Below, piece by piece: positions 55,960 through 63,764 of a stretch of 64,000 bases of DNA (the first letter of the stretch is position 1; each line of letters starts with the position of its first letter). Origin of the DNA: a bacterium UBP8_UBA817. GTDB lineage: Bacteria; Margulisbacteria; Marinamargulisbacteria; SXXA01; SICP01. The DNA lies in NCBI GenBank assembly GCA_945898045.1, contig CAMDGG010000001.1:89409-153408 (forward strand), read 5' to 3'. Both the position numbers and the translations under genes were made by a program. Under the pieces are notes generated by a model, which was not told where the DNA came from, ran no database searches, and saw nothing but the letters and a program-made list of their open reading frames with translations.

Positions 55960-56036
55960 GGAGTAAAAGATGAATAAAATATTGTGCAGGATAAAATGAG
56001 CCGTGGTGGTTGATGCTGTACTTAGGTGATTTTCGC
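55960..56036 (+). repeat. Direct repeat R, copy 1 (left flank of the ABC-3C cassette)
   Basis: About 77 bp starting GGAGTAAAAGATGAATAAAA. Over 71 gap-free positions about 55 match copy 2 at 58999-59073, with runs TGAATAAAAT and CAGGATAAAATGAG identical. Same orientation. It shows no inverted ends or coding potential. Confidence 0.8.
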
Positions 56037-56081
56037 GCCCAGTCTGAAAAATAGATGCCCTCTAAAGCTTTTAAAAAATCA

Positions 56082-56090
56082 TGTTACACT
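56082..56090 (+). promoter_or_regulatory. Extended -10 promoter of the ABC-3C cassette
   Basis: TGTTACACT fits TGn plus -10, 34 nt before ATG 56125, leaving space for the AGGA ribosome-binding site at 56115-56118. No clear -35. Confidence 0.5.
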
Positions 56091-56124
56091 GGACGCATAT
56101 TTCGAAGAGAAAATAGGATGGTTT

Positions 56125-56316
56125 ATGAAAGATTTTTTAGAGATTGCAACGCAAGTTAGTACTATCGGAGCCTTCATTGTAAGCATCATCGTTTTATTTA
56201 AAGTAAATACGCTGGTACAGCAAAAAACCTCCAGCACAACTTCTGGAAATAATAATTCAACCCAAAATATCTCTGGCAATAAGAATAAGCAGGCTGGCCG
56301 TGATATCAGAAAGTAA
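56125..56316 (+). CDS. Small membrane protein with C-terminal QAGRD motif (ABC-3C cassette gene 1)
   Basis: A 63-residue protein: one predicted membrane helix (VSTIGAFIVSIIVLFKV, residues ~11-27) followed by a Ser/Thr/Asn/Gln-rich tail that ends NISGNKNKQAGRDIRK. ATG 56125 is 6 nt after AGGA; the open frame upstream to 56026 has no ribosome-binding site. The tail motif GNxNxQAGRDI recurs at the start of the next protein, whose GTG overlaps this gene by 17 nt in the +1 frame. It may be the membrane-effector half of a protein split by a frameshift, or a separate subunit. No database family recognised. Confidence 0.7.
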   Translation: MKDFLEIATQVSTIGAFIVSIIVLFKVNTLVQQKTSSTTSGNNNSTQNISGNKNKQAGRDIRK

Positions 56317-56860
56317 CCTAGGCATTGATGGAAATTCTAACGTCCAGGCAGGCCGGGATGTTGCCGGAAGGGATATTGTTCATAACTACCCTCCGACAAA
56401 CAATTCTCCTATAGAGTTTTATGAGCAAGATATAATAGAGGTTATCGACTGTTTTTCTAGGGATATCTCAAACAATTCAATTTTGACGATCATTGATGAC
56501 TTCTTGAAGGTTGACTTAGCTCAAGTAAAGAATCCTCTCAATAATCTTTCTTCGAGATATTTTCAGATTATACAAGAGGAAAGTTTACCCTATTTCTTAC
56601 AAATTGATACCTTTTTAAAAGCTCCAGAAAATAGTGATGGCCTGGCAAAATATAATGCAACAACTGCAGAGCTTAGGCATAAAATAACCGTGTATAGAGA
56701 CCAATACCCAACCTTTGAACAGATATTCGATGTCCTTTATAACCATATTCTCTCAAACAACCAATGTATAAGCAGTGATAGGCGTTTAGTTTTAACTTTT
56801 TTACACTTTATGTATTGGAATTGTGATATAGGGATAAAAGAGCATGTTGAAACCACATAA
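56300..56860 (+). CDS. QAGRD-repeat protein, probable ABC-3C C-terminal-domain component
   Basis: 186 residues. The N-terminus has GNSNVQAGRDVAGRDI, a tandem of the motif ending the previous gene, then a helical domain (residues ~35-186) with no enzyme motif I recognise. In ABC-three-component systems a protein with a conserved C-terminal domain links an N-terminal effector to the ABC ATPase; place and size here fit that role, with the effector reduced to the membrane peptide next door. Start is GTG 56300. It overlaps the middle-component gene by 17 nt, so the four genes look translationally coupled. Assignment to CTD is inference from context. Confidence 0.6.
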   Translation: MISESNLGIDGNSNVQAGRDVAGRDIVHNYPPTNNSPIEFYEQDIIEVIDCFSRDISNNSILTIIDDFLKVDLAQVKNPLNNLSSRYFQIIQEESLPYFLQIDTFLKAPENSDGLAKYNATTAELRHKITVYRDQYPTFEQIFDVLYNHILSNNQCISSDRRLVLTFLHFMYWNCDIGIKEHVETT

Positions 56861-57083
56861 ATATCTCGAGTTTGACAGCTCTGTTCTATATGTTTCTAGT
56901 TTAGTTCTAAGTATTCTCCTAAAGGAACGTCTAGTAGAATACGATTCGTTATTAAAAAAAGTCCTGAATTTGTCACGCAAAGATATCAGTATCAACTTTA
57001 TCCCAGCCTTAAATTTACTTTTTTTATTAGGGAAAATTTCCTATTTAAAGAAGATCGATGCTATTGAGTTTGTTTCAATATGA
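56844..57083 (+). CDS. ABC-three-component system middle component (MC6-like)
   Basis: 79 residues. It follows the pattern of small middle-component proteins that bridge effector and ATPase: KPHKYLEFDSSVLYVSSLVL at the N-terminus, a helical centre (VEYDSLLKKVL), and LNLLFLLGKISYLKKID near the end, a winged-helix-like layout. Recognised mainly from this pattern together with the DUF2326 gene it overlaps by 4 nt (ATGA). Family assignment is from memory of the ABC-3C literature, not a search. Confidence 0.72.
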   Translation: MLKPHKYLEFDSSVLYVSSLVLSILLKERLVEYDSLLKKVLNLSRKDISINFIPALNLLFLLGKISYLKKIDAIEFVSI

Positions 57084-58867
57084 AATTATCGAAAATTTAT
57101 TCAAATAAGCCTGAATTTAAGTCGTGTACATTTAACGACGGGTTTAATGTTCTTTTGGGAAAGATAACAGACCCCAATAATCTAGAATTAGACACCCACA
57201 ATTTAGGAAAAACCACCTTAGTCCATATCATTGATTTTCTCCTCCTTAAGGGGGTTACCAAAAGCCATATTTTTTCAAAACATAATGAAAAATTTAATGG
57301 CTATGTCTTTTATCTTGAAATAAAGCTCAACAACAATACATTTCTGACTATAAAAAGAAGCGTAGCTCACCACACTAAAATTTCTATAAAACTTCATTTA
57401 AATGGGCATCAAGATTTTAGATTTGAGGGTTTGTGGGACTTTGAAGATCTTCCATTAACTAGCGATAGTTCTGATAGAAACCCCAAGAAAATATTAGACC
57501 GATTGCTAGGCTTTGAAGTTTTGAATGGAGTTCTTTATAGAAAGACCCTCAGTTATTTTATTAGGACACAAGAGGATTACGGGGATGTCTTTAAACTAGA
57601 TAAGTACAGAGGGAAAGACATTAGTTGGAAGCCATACCTATTCGAGTTACTGGGTTTCGAGCGTAGTAATCTTACAGCAAAATATGAACGGGATGCTGAG
57701 CTTAGTAAAACTAAAGCTATGATACATGAATTTAAGGATAAGCTCTCCGTGGACCCAGATGAGATTGATAAAATCAAGGGCACAATAGACATAAAACAAT
57801 ATGAGAAGAACGAGTGCCAAAAATTGGTAGATTCTTTTAATTTTTATCTAGAAGAAAAAACCATCAATCGAGAACTTGTCGATGATGTCGAGACAAAAAT
57901 ATCTGAATTGAATTCTTTGGAGTATAAGCATGGAATTGAGCTAAAGCGTCTTAAGGGCTCTATTCAAGTAGGAAGTAGATTAAATCTAACCTTCGTTGAA
58001 CAGCTTTTTAATGAAGCAAATCTATATTTCACTGATCAATTAAGAAATAGCTATGACCAACTTATTCAATTTAATAAAGATATCACTGAAGAGAGAAATA
58101 GATATCTAAATGATCGAATTCAGTCTCTTGAATCGGAAATCCAAAACGATCAGGCAGAGCTGAGGGAACTAAACCAGAAAAGGGTTGAGTATTTATCCTT
58201 TCTAAATGAAAAAGATAGCTTTAAAAAATTTAAGATTTATCAAAATAAATTGAGCAAGATCGAAAGTGATATTGCTCGCTTAGAATCAAAGCTAGAAAGT
58301 ATTGACATAATTGACCGCCTTACTAAGGATCAAAAACTAGTTGAAACTAACATCGAGTTCCTCAGTAAATCTATTCAAGAGCAAGTATCTGAAGGCAATG
58401 AAACCTTATCTCAAATTAGAATTTTATTTAATAATTTTCTGAAAAAAATTATCAATCAAATCGGTTTTCCAACCATTGTACCTAGTTCTACCGCAAACAT
58501 TGAGTTTAAAGTCACCCTTACGGATGAAGATGGAGAAACTACATCTCAGGGAGACGGATTCTCCTATAAAAAGATATTGTGTGTTTGCTTTGATTTGGCA
58601 CTCTTGATTACTTATGGGCATAAATCTTATTTTCGATTTGTATACCATGACGGGGTATTAGAAAATCTAGACAATCGGAAGAAGATTGAATTTTTAAATT
58701 TAATCAGATCGATTTGTGTGGAGAATAATATTCAATATATCTTGACCCTTATAGAGGACGATACTCCTACTCATATGGAAAATATTCAGTTTTCGGATGA
58801 AGAAATCGTATTGGTATTAACTGATGAAGCCGGCGACAAGGGAAGGTTGTTTTCCATGTCTTATTAA
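57080..58867 (+). CDS. DUF2326-type ABC/SMC-like ATPase of an ABC-3C system
   Basis: 595 residues with RecF/SMC-like head halves at the two ends and a long coiled coil between (~225-420, Glu/Lys/Leu/Gln-rich). The N-terminus MKLSKIYSNKPEFKSCTFND is the usual DUF2326 opening; Walker A is the family's DTHNLGKTTL (residues 38-47). The C-terminal half has GDGFSYKKILCVCFDLALL, a signature-like helix, and YHDGVLENLDNRKKIEFLNL with a Walker B-like acidic end. Such ATPases pair with a middle component and a CTD/effector protein in ABC-3C conflict systems, proposed to sense invasive DNA. Last gene of the cassette; repeat R2 follows 131 bp later. Confidence 0.85.
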   Translation: MKLSKIYSNKPEFKSCTFNDGFNVLLGKITDPNNLELDTHNLGKTTLVHIIDFLLLKGVTKSHIFSKHNEKFNGYVFYLEIKLNNNTFLTIKRSVAHHTKISIKLHLNGHQDFRFEGLWDFEDLPLTSDSSDRNPKKILDRLLGFEVLNGVLYRKTLSYFIRTQEDYGDVFKLDKYRGKDISWKPYLFELLGFERSNLTAKYERDAELSKTKAMIHEFKDKLSVDPDEIDKIKGTIDIKQYEKNECQKLVDSFNFYLEEKTINRELVDDVETKISELNSLEYKHGIELKRLKGSIQVGSRLNLTFVEQLFNEANLYFTDQLRNSYDQLIQFNKDITEERNRYLNDRIQSLESEIQNDQAELRELNQKRVEYLSFLNEKDSFKKFKIYQNKLSKIESDIARLESKLESIDIIDRLTKDQKLVETNIEFLSKSIQEQVSEGNETLSQIRILFNNFLKKIINQIGFPTIVPSSTANIEFKVTLTDEDGETTSQGDGFSYKKILCVCFDLALLITYGHKSYFRFVYHDGVLENLDNRKKIEFLNLIRSICVENNIQYILTLIEDDTPTHMENIQFSDEEIVLVLTDEAGDKGRLFSMSY

Positions 58868-58998
58868 GATCTTCTTATAATATTATTAATGGATTTTTTT
58901 GCGGTATTTATACTGTATATATTTCCAATATTATCTTCGATAAACTTCTTTGGAGCTTCAGCAGTTAATAATTGAAAAGTTGTCGAAGCAAAAGTGTC

Positions 58999-59073
58999 GG
59001 AGTAAAAAATGAATAAAATAAGGCTCAGGATAAAATGAGCAACGGTAGTTGATACAGCTCTCAGGCGTTTTTG
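58999..59073 (+). repeat. Direct repeat R, copy 2 (right flank of the ABC-3C cassette)
   Basis: Starts GGAGTAAAAAATGAATAAAA. About 77% identical to copy 1 at 55960-56036, same orientation. It lies 67 bp from the addA stop codon, in the 273 bp gap between the ABC-3C ATPase and addA. That gap otherwise holds only the dRS3-like palindrome. Confidence 0.8.
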
Positions 59074-59101
59074 CTGCGGCACCTTTTACTCTTTTTTCTG
59101 G

Positions 59102-59121
59102 ATTCCCGCCTGCGCGGGAAT
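59102..59121. repeat. dRS3-like 20 bp palindrome
   Basis: ATTCCCGCCTGCGCGGGAAT fits the ATTCCC-N8-GGGAAT form of the Neisseria dRS3 repeat. It sits 19 bp beyond the addA stop codon. There is no T-run on either side, so it is not a typical intrinsic terminator. Confidence 0.7.
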
Positions 59122-59140
59122 GATAAGAGTATTGTCGTTG

Positions 59141-61165
59141 CTAAAGAGTTTGTTCAGAGCTCTTTCCCAAAAATCCCAAAAACGACGACCCCGCCTTCTT
59201 TCCCGTCTCCCTTCCCACCAAAAAAAGATGATCCTTCGCCCGCGTACACGCCACATAAAAAATCCGTTTCTCTTCTTCAATACAGGCTTCTTCGTCAACA
59301 GGCGTTAATGTCTTAATTATTCCAGGCGCACTCTTTGAGAGGTTAAAGGTTTTGGAGCAGTCTCCGATGATGACGATGGGGAATTCTAGGCCTTTGGCGG
59401 CGTGGATGGTGAGGATGGAGATGTGGTTGTCTTGGAAGGGGATTTCGGCGGTGGTTTCGCTGGCTGCGGTTTGGATGGCGTGGGCGATGTGGTCTAGGAG
59501 GTCTTGGTGGGAGAAGAAGGGGTCTTCGTCTAGTTGGGCCATTTTTTTGAGGAGGGCGGTGAGGTTTTCGATGCGTTTTTGGCCGTTGGATTGGGCTGCG
59601 ATGTGTTGCCAGGCTTGGCTGTCTTGGAGGATGTGCTCGACGAGGGTGTGGAGGGGGTAGAGGTGGGTGAGGGAGAGCCAGGTTGTGATTTTTTGTGCGG
59701 CTTGGGTATGGTGGCTGGTTTGTAGGGCTTGGATGAGGGTGGTTTGTGGGGTTTTGGGGTAGATGGGGTAGAGGGTTTCTTCTGGGATGTTGAAGAAGAT
59801 GGGGTCGATGAGGATGCGTTTCCAGGCGAGGTTGTCGGCGGGGTTGAGGAGGCCTTTTAGGAGGTTGTAGATGAGGATGATTTCTTCTCTTTGGTAGAAG
59901 CCGGTTGGGGTGAGGAGGAGAGAGTTTAGGTGGTGTTGGGTTAGGGTGTTTTGTAGGGATTCCATTTGGCTTTTGGAGCGGAGGAGGATGGCGATGTCTT
60001 TGAGGTTTAGGGTGGGGTTTTGGCGTTGTTTTTGTTGGATATAGTGGACGATGGTGCTGTATTCGTCTTGCCTTGTTGAATTGTCTAAAGAAGTGATGAC
60101 GGTGCCGTTTGTTTCGGTTTTGAAGGGGATGAGGGGGGTGTAGGCTAGGCTTTTTTCGAAGAGGGTTTGGAAGAAGGGGTTGATGAAGTCTAGGACGGTT
60201 TTTTGGGTGCGGAAGTTGTCGGCTAGGTGGATGATTTTGCCGTTTTTTTCTTGGATGTAGTCCATGCCTTCTTGGAAGATTTTGGGGTTGGAGCCTCGGA
60301 AGGCGTAGATGGATTGTTTGAGGTCGCCGACGAGGAAGAGGTTTTTGGGATTGAGGGATTGGATGAGGTGCCATTGTTCGGGGTCTGTGTCTTGGAATTC
60401 GTCGACCATGAGGTAGTGGCAGTCTTGTTGGACGAGATGTTGGATGGTGGGGTTTTGGGCGAGGAGTTGGACGCATTTGGTGATGATGTCGTCGTAGTCT
60501 AGGACGGCTTGGTCTTGTTTGTTGGTTTGGTAAGTGGTTTTGCAGAGAGTGAATAGGGTGTTTAGGAGGAGGGCGTCGGGGTCTTCGGGTTGGGTTGTGG
60601 GTGGGTTTTGGAAGAGGAGATTAAGATGGAATTTGAGTTGGCGTAGGGAGTAGGTGAGTAGGTAGGTTTTGATGTCGGCGTGATGGGTTTGGATGAGGTG
60701 CGTTAGGGTTTCGTCGATGGCTTTTTTTTGGAGGAGTTTGCTTTGGGTTTGGTCTAGGATGGTGAAATTGGGGTCGATGCCTGTTTCTAGTGGATATTTT
60801 CGGAGGAGTTGGGTGGCGAAGGTGTGGATGGTGGAGATTCTGGCTAGGTGGAGGGTGGTTAGGAGGAGGTCGCGGAGGTCTTTGGGGTAGCGATAGTGGC
60901 GGCCGGTGGGTTCTAGGGTGCTTTCTTGGACGGTTTCTTGAATGCGGGTGAGGAGTTCGTTGGCGGCTTTTTTGGTGAAGGTGAAGGCGACGACGTTGTG
61001 GATGTCTAGGGTGGGATTTTCGCTGAGGATTTTGAGGTAGCGTTCGACGAGGACAGTGGTTTTTCCGGAGCCAGCACCGGCCTCTACGAAGATGTCCTGG
61101 TTTGTGGCCAGGGCGCTTTGTTGTGTGGGGGTGAGGGCTTTTTTAGTGGTTGAATCGGTTGTCAT
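59141..61165 (-). CDS. addA: UvrD/AddA-type helicase without nuclease domain
   Basis: Superfamily 1A DNA helicase. Motif I GAGSGKTTVLVERYL near residue 30, AFTFTKKAANEL (Ia), DEFQDTDPEQW (II), QSIYAFRGSNPKIF (III), TIHAAKGLEFP (V) and VACTRAKDHLFLVGR (VI). It is 674 residues; AddA of Firmicutes is about 1200 because it carries a C-terminal RecB-type nuclease that is absent here. The stop lies ~25 residues after motif VI, and the stranded copy at 55.7 kb ends at the same place, so the short form looks ancestral. It overlaps addB by 23 nt, which supplies a nuclease. The coding strand is very C-rich, producing long spurious antisense frames. Confidence 0.88.
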   Translation of the reverse strand: MTTDSTTKKALTPTQQSALATNQDIFVEAGAGSGKTTVLVERYLKILSENPTLDIHNVVAFTFTKKAANELLTRIQETVQESTLEPTGRHYRYPKDLRDLLLTTLHLARISTIHTFATQLLRKYPLETGIDPNFTILDQTQSKLLQKKAIDETLTHLIQTHHADIKTYLLTYSLRQLKFHLNLLFQNPPTTQPEDPDALLLNTLFTLCKTTYQTNKQDQAVLDYDDIITKCVQLLAQNPTIQHLVQQDCHYLMVDEFQDTDPEQWHLIQSLNPKNLFLVGDLKQSIYAFRGSNPKIFQEGMDYIQEKNGKIIHLADNFRTQKTVLDFINPFFQTLFEKSLAYTPLIPFKTETNGTVITSLDNSTRQDEYSTIVHYIQQKQRQNPTLNLKDIAILLRSKSQMESLQNTLTQHHLNSLLLTPTGFYQREEIILIYNLLKGLLNPADNLAWKRILIDPIFFNIPEETLYPIYPKTPQTTLIQALQTSHHTQAAQKITTWLSLTHLYPLHTLVEHILQDSQAWQHIAAQSNGQKRIENLTALLKKMAQLDEDPFFSHQDLLDHIAHAIQTAASETTAEIPFQDNHISILTIHAAKGLEFPIVIIGDCSKTFNLSKSAPGIIKTLTPVDEEACIEEEKRIFYVACTRAKDHLFLVGRETGKKAGSSFLGFLGKSSEQTL

Positions 61166-63764
61166 AATAACAAGTGCTCCAGTAGTTACAGTTTTTGCAA
61201 AGCTCGTTTCGATAGGTGTGCATGTGTTCTAATTTGGGATGTAAGTTGGGGCTAAAATAGCCTTCTGTTAGGAGGCCTTGGAGGGTGCAGAGGTGTTGGA
61301 TCAGTCGGGCATGAAAGTCTGATTCTAATACGTAGGGGCGTTTTCTGCCGAGGTCTAGCATTTGTTTGCCTTCTTCTGTGACGAAGAGGATGCTTTTGGT
61401 GATGTTTTGGGTGTCTTTGAGTTGGTAGAGAATGCCAGCGATGCAGTTGTTTTGAGGCTGGATTTTTTGGGCGATGAGGTGATAGATGGGGAGCTGGAGG
61501 CTTCGGAAGTTTTTGATGTCGGAACCGGTGGGTAGGTTTTTGCCGGTTTTGTAGTCCAGTACAGCGATGCAGTTTCCGATGGGGTCGCGGAGGAGGACGT
61601 CGATTTTTCCGGAGAGGGTGAGGGTGTCTGTGAGTTTGTGGGGAGAGAAGTTGACTTCGTATTGGTTGGGGACGAGTTGGAGTGGGTGTGAGAGTTCGGT
61701 GTTGAGGAAGGCGTCTAGGAGTCCGGGTTGGGTGTTGGTGCCGAATAGTAGTTGGTGTTTGATGTCCCAGAAGGCGTTGGTTTCGGCCGTTTTTTTGAAT
61801 AGGGTTGTGGCGATGATGACGAGTCGATTTCGGAGCGCGGGCTGATTTTCTGGGTGAAATGCTAGGGGTTTTTCGCTGAGGCTTTCGTAGAATTTTTGGA
61901 GAATGCTGTGGATGAGGGTTCCCCATAAGTGAGCAGGAATTTCTTCTGTTGAGGGGTCTTCTTCGGCTTCTTTTAGGATGTATTTGTGGTAGTAGTGGTA
62001 GGGGCAGGATTGGTAGGTTTCGAGTTGGGATGCGGAGAGGGGGCCGGTGGGTATGTTGGGGAGGGCGTTTAATGTAGGTTGGTTGGGTCGTAAGGGCTGT
62101 GTTTTTCCAAGATTAATTAGTGCTTGTTTGTCGTTGATGTAGGTCGTGGTTGGGTTGGGTGAAATGGGTAATTCCCAGTCTAAATAGGTGCGGAGTAGGG
62201 TGAGTAATGGCGAGGGGAGAACGGGGGTTTCGTCGTTAATTTTTGGGGATGAAAGAATGACGTTTTTTGTGGAGGCTATGGCGATGAGTAGGGCGTAGAG
62301 ATCTTGTTGGTCACTGTCTTTTTGTGTGGGCCAGACTAATTTTTCTCTGAGGGTGATGGGACAAAAGAGGTTTTCTTGGAGGAGGCTGGGCCATTGGCCT
62401 TGGGTGAGGCCGAGGATGAAGAGTTGGGGTTTTTGAATGCCGACGCTGTTGGACTTTTCGATAATGGTGATGCCTTGTTGGGAGGTTTCTTTTGGCGGAA
62501 TGGTTCGTATTTCGCTGAGGACTAATTTCAAAATAGTTTCGAGATTTTGTAGGGTGTACGTGTTGCCAAATAGTGCTGTGTAGTGGGTTTGAAGGGTTTG
62601 TAATTGTTGCAAAATGGTGTCGTAAACTTCTTTTGTTTGTTGGGCTTGTTTTGGGTCTGAACTTTCTTGGTTGAATCGTTCTGGGATTTGAAAATGGTGC
62701 ATTAATTTTATAATGGCTTCGACGGCTTGTTGGCAGGTTTGGGCCGCTTGTATTTCTTGGCAGTGACTTAAAATAACGTGTTCCGTTTCACGTGAAACGT
62801 GTAGCGGGTCGGTTAAGAATTTTGAAAGATTTCGGGGGTCAGAGGGGTTTTTTACTAGGGTGATTAGATTGCATAGCCAGTATGCAAAAGGGTGGCTTGC
62901 GATGGCTTGCGTATGTTTGCTTGTGAAGGGGATTTTGTGGGATTTCAGGGCTTTTTCTAGGTGGGGTAAGTAGGTTTTGTTTGGAATGATGATGGCTATG
63001 TTTTCGGGGTTTTGTGGGCTTTCTAGAATTTGTTCGCAGGTGAGTTGGATTTCGTGCTCGATGGTATCGGGTGAAATGAGGGTTGGCGGGGTCATTTGTT
63101 CTCCTGATATGGGAATGGCGCGATGTGTGCCCGTAAGCGAGGCATGCCAGTTTAAAAATGGAATCGTGGCCTGATAAAGCGGGTCTTTGGGGTCGGTGTG
63201 GAGTAGGGTGGACGTGGATATTGCGTGCTCTAATGTCCAGGCGAGTAATTCTTTTTGGTAGTTGTGGAGTTTCCAAAACCCAACTAAGAAGAGGTGTTTG
63301 GTTTGGACTTGTTCTTGAATGCTTTTTTTGCTGGAGTCTGAGAGATGTCGGTAGTGCCAGAGTATGTTTTTTTGCGGTGGGGTTTGTGTATATTTTTCTC
63401 GTAATTTCTCTGCTTGAAACGCGCGGTCGAGGGGGCCTGGAAAGTGGGATTTGTAGGTGTTGATTTCGAAGGGATTGATGAGGCTTTCGGTGATGAATCT
63501 GTGGGCGTGATCGAGGATGCCACCGTCTTGATGGAGCCATTTTTTGAGGGCTATTTTTTCGATAACGGCATTGTTTTCGGGGGGGTGTTCTAAGTTTTTC
63601 ATGAGCCATTCGTCAAGTGTGATGGCGCGTGGGATTTCTTGCTTGAGGTGTTCTGTTGGGACGAGAATGAGGGTGTTTTTGGGTGGGCTGATCGAGAGGG
63701 TTGTCCAGAAGCTGTTATTTTTATCTAGGGAGCCTTGGGTTTGGTAGAGGTAGTGCGTGGTCAT
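61143..63764 (-). CDS. addB: AddB-like inactivated-helicase/nuclease with Fe-S PD-(D/E)xK domain
   Basis: Partner of the AddA-like helicase in double-strand-break end resection. 873 residues. The C-terminal third is a PD-(D/E)xK exonuclease: QLETYQSCPYHYYHKY, GKIDVLLRDP and AVLDYKTGK. The first Cys with the terminal trio in LCKNCNYWSTC make the AddB-type iron-sulfur staple. The N-terminal two thirds are helicase-like without a clear Walker A, as expected for AddB, but shorter than the ~1150-residue Firmicutes protein. A parS site is embedded (encoding HVSRET). Start ATG 63764 overlaps the upstream gene's stop by 3 nt (ATGA). Confidence 0.82.
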   Translation of the reverse strand: MTTHYLYQTQGSLDKNNSFWTTLSISPPKNTLILVPTEHLKQEIPRAITLDEWLMKNLEHPPENNAVIEKIALKKWLHQDGGILDHAHRFITESLINPFEINTYKSHFPGPLDRAFQAEKLREKYTQTPPQKNILWHYRHLSDSSKKSIQEQVQTKHLFLVGFWKLHNYQKELLAWTLEHAISTSTLLHTDPKDPLYQATIPFLNWHASLTGTHRAIPISGEQMTPPTLISPDTIEHEIQLTCEQILESPQNPENIAIIIPNKTYLPHLEKALKSHKIPFTSKHTQAIASHPFAYWLCNLITLVKNPSDPRNLSKFLTDPLHVSRETEHVILSHCQEIQAAQTCQQAVEAIIKLMHHFQIPERFNQESSDPKQAQQTKEVYDTILQQLQTLQTHYTALFGNTYTLQNLETILKLVLSEIRTIPPKETSQQGITIIEKSNSVGIQKPQLFILGLTQGQWPSLLQENLFCPITLREKLVWPTQKDSDQQDLYALLIAIASTKNVILSSPKINDETPVLPSPLLTLLRTYLDWELPISPNPTTTYINDKQALINLGKTQPLRPNQPTLNALPNIPTGPLSASQLETYQSCPYHYYHKYILKEAEEDPSTEEIPAHLWGTLIHSILQKFYESLSEKPLAFHPENQPALRNRLVIIATTLFKKTAETNAFWDIKHQLLFGTNTQPGLLDAFLNTELSHPLQLVPNQYEVNFSPHKLTDTLTLSGKIDVLLRDPIGNCIAVLDYKTGKNLPTGSDIKNFRSLQLPIYHLIAQKIQPQNNCIAGILYQLKDTQNITKSILFVTEEGKQMLDLGRKRPYVLESDFHARLIQHLCTLQGLLTEGYFSPNLHPKLEHMHTYRNELCKNCNYWSTCYYDNRFNH
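62784..62799. promoter_or_regulatory. parS: parS site 3, inside addB
   Basis: CGTTTCACGTGAAACG is a perfect palindrome matching the parS core at 14 of 16 positions (outer bases differ). It encodes Val-Ser-Arg-Glu-Thr in addB, about 25 kb from oriC on the side opposite the parAB locus. Confidence 0.85.

Noticed and set aside
59343..60476. 377-codon minus-strand open frame rich in Pro, His and Arg
   Set aside because: It lies wholly within addA in another frame; low-complexity composition is a by-product of the C-rich addA coding strand.
61252..61926. Long minus-strand frame of 224 codons within addB
   Set aside because: Arg/Pro-rich shadow of addB; no start signals or motifs.
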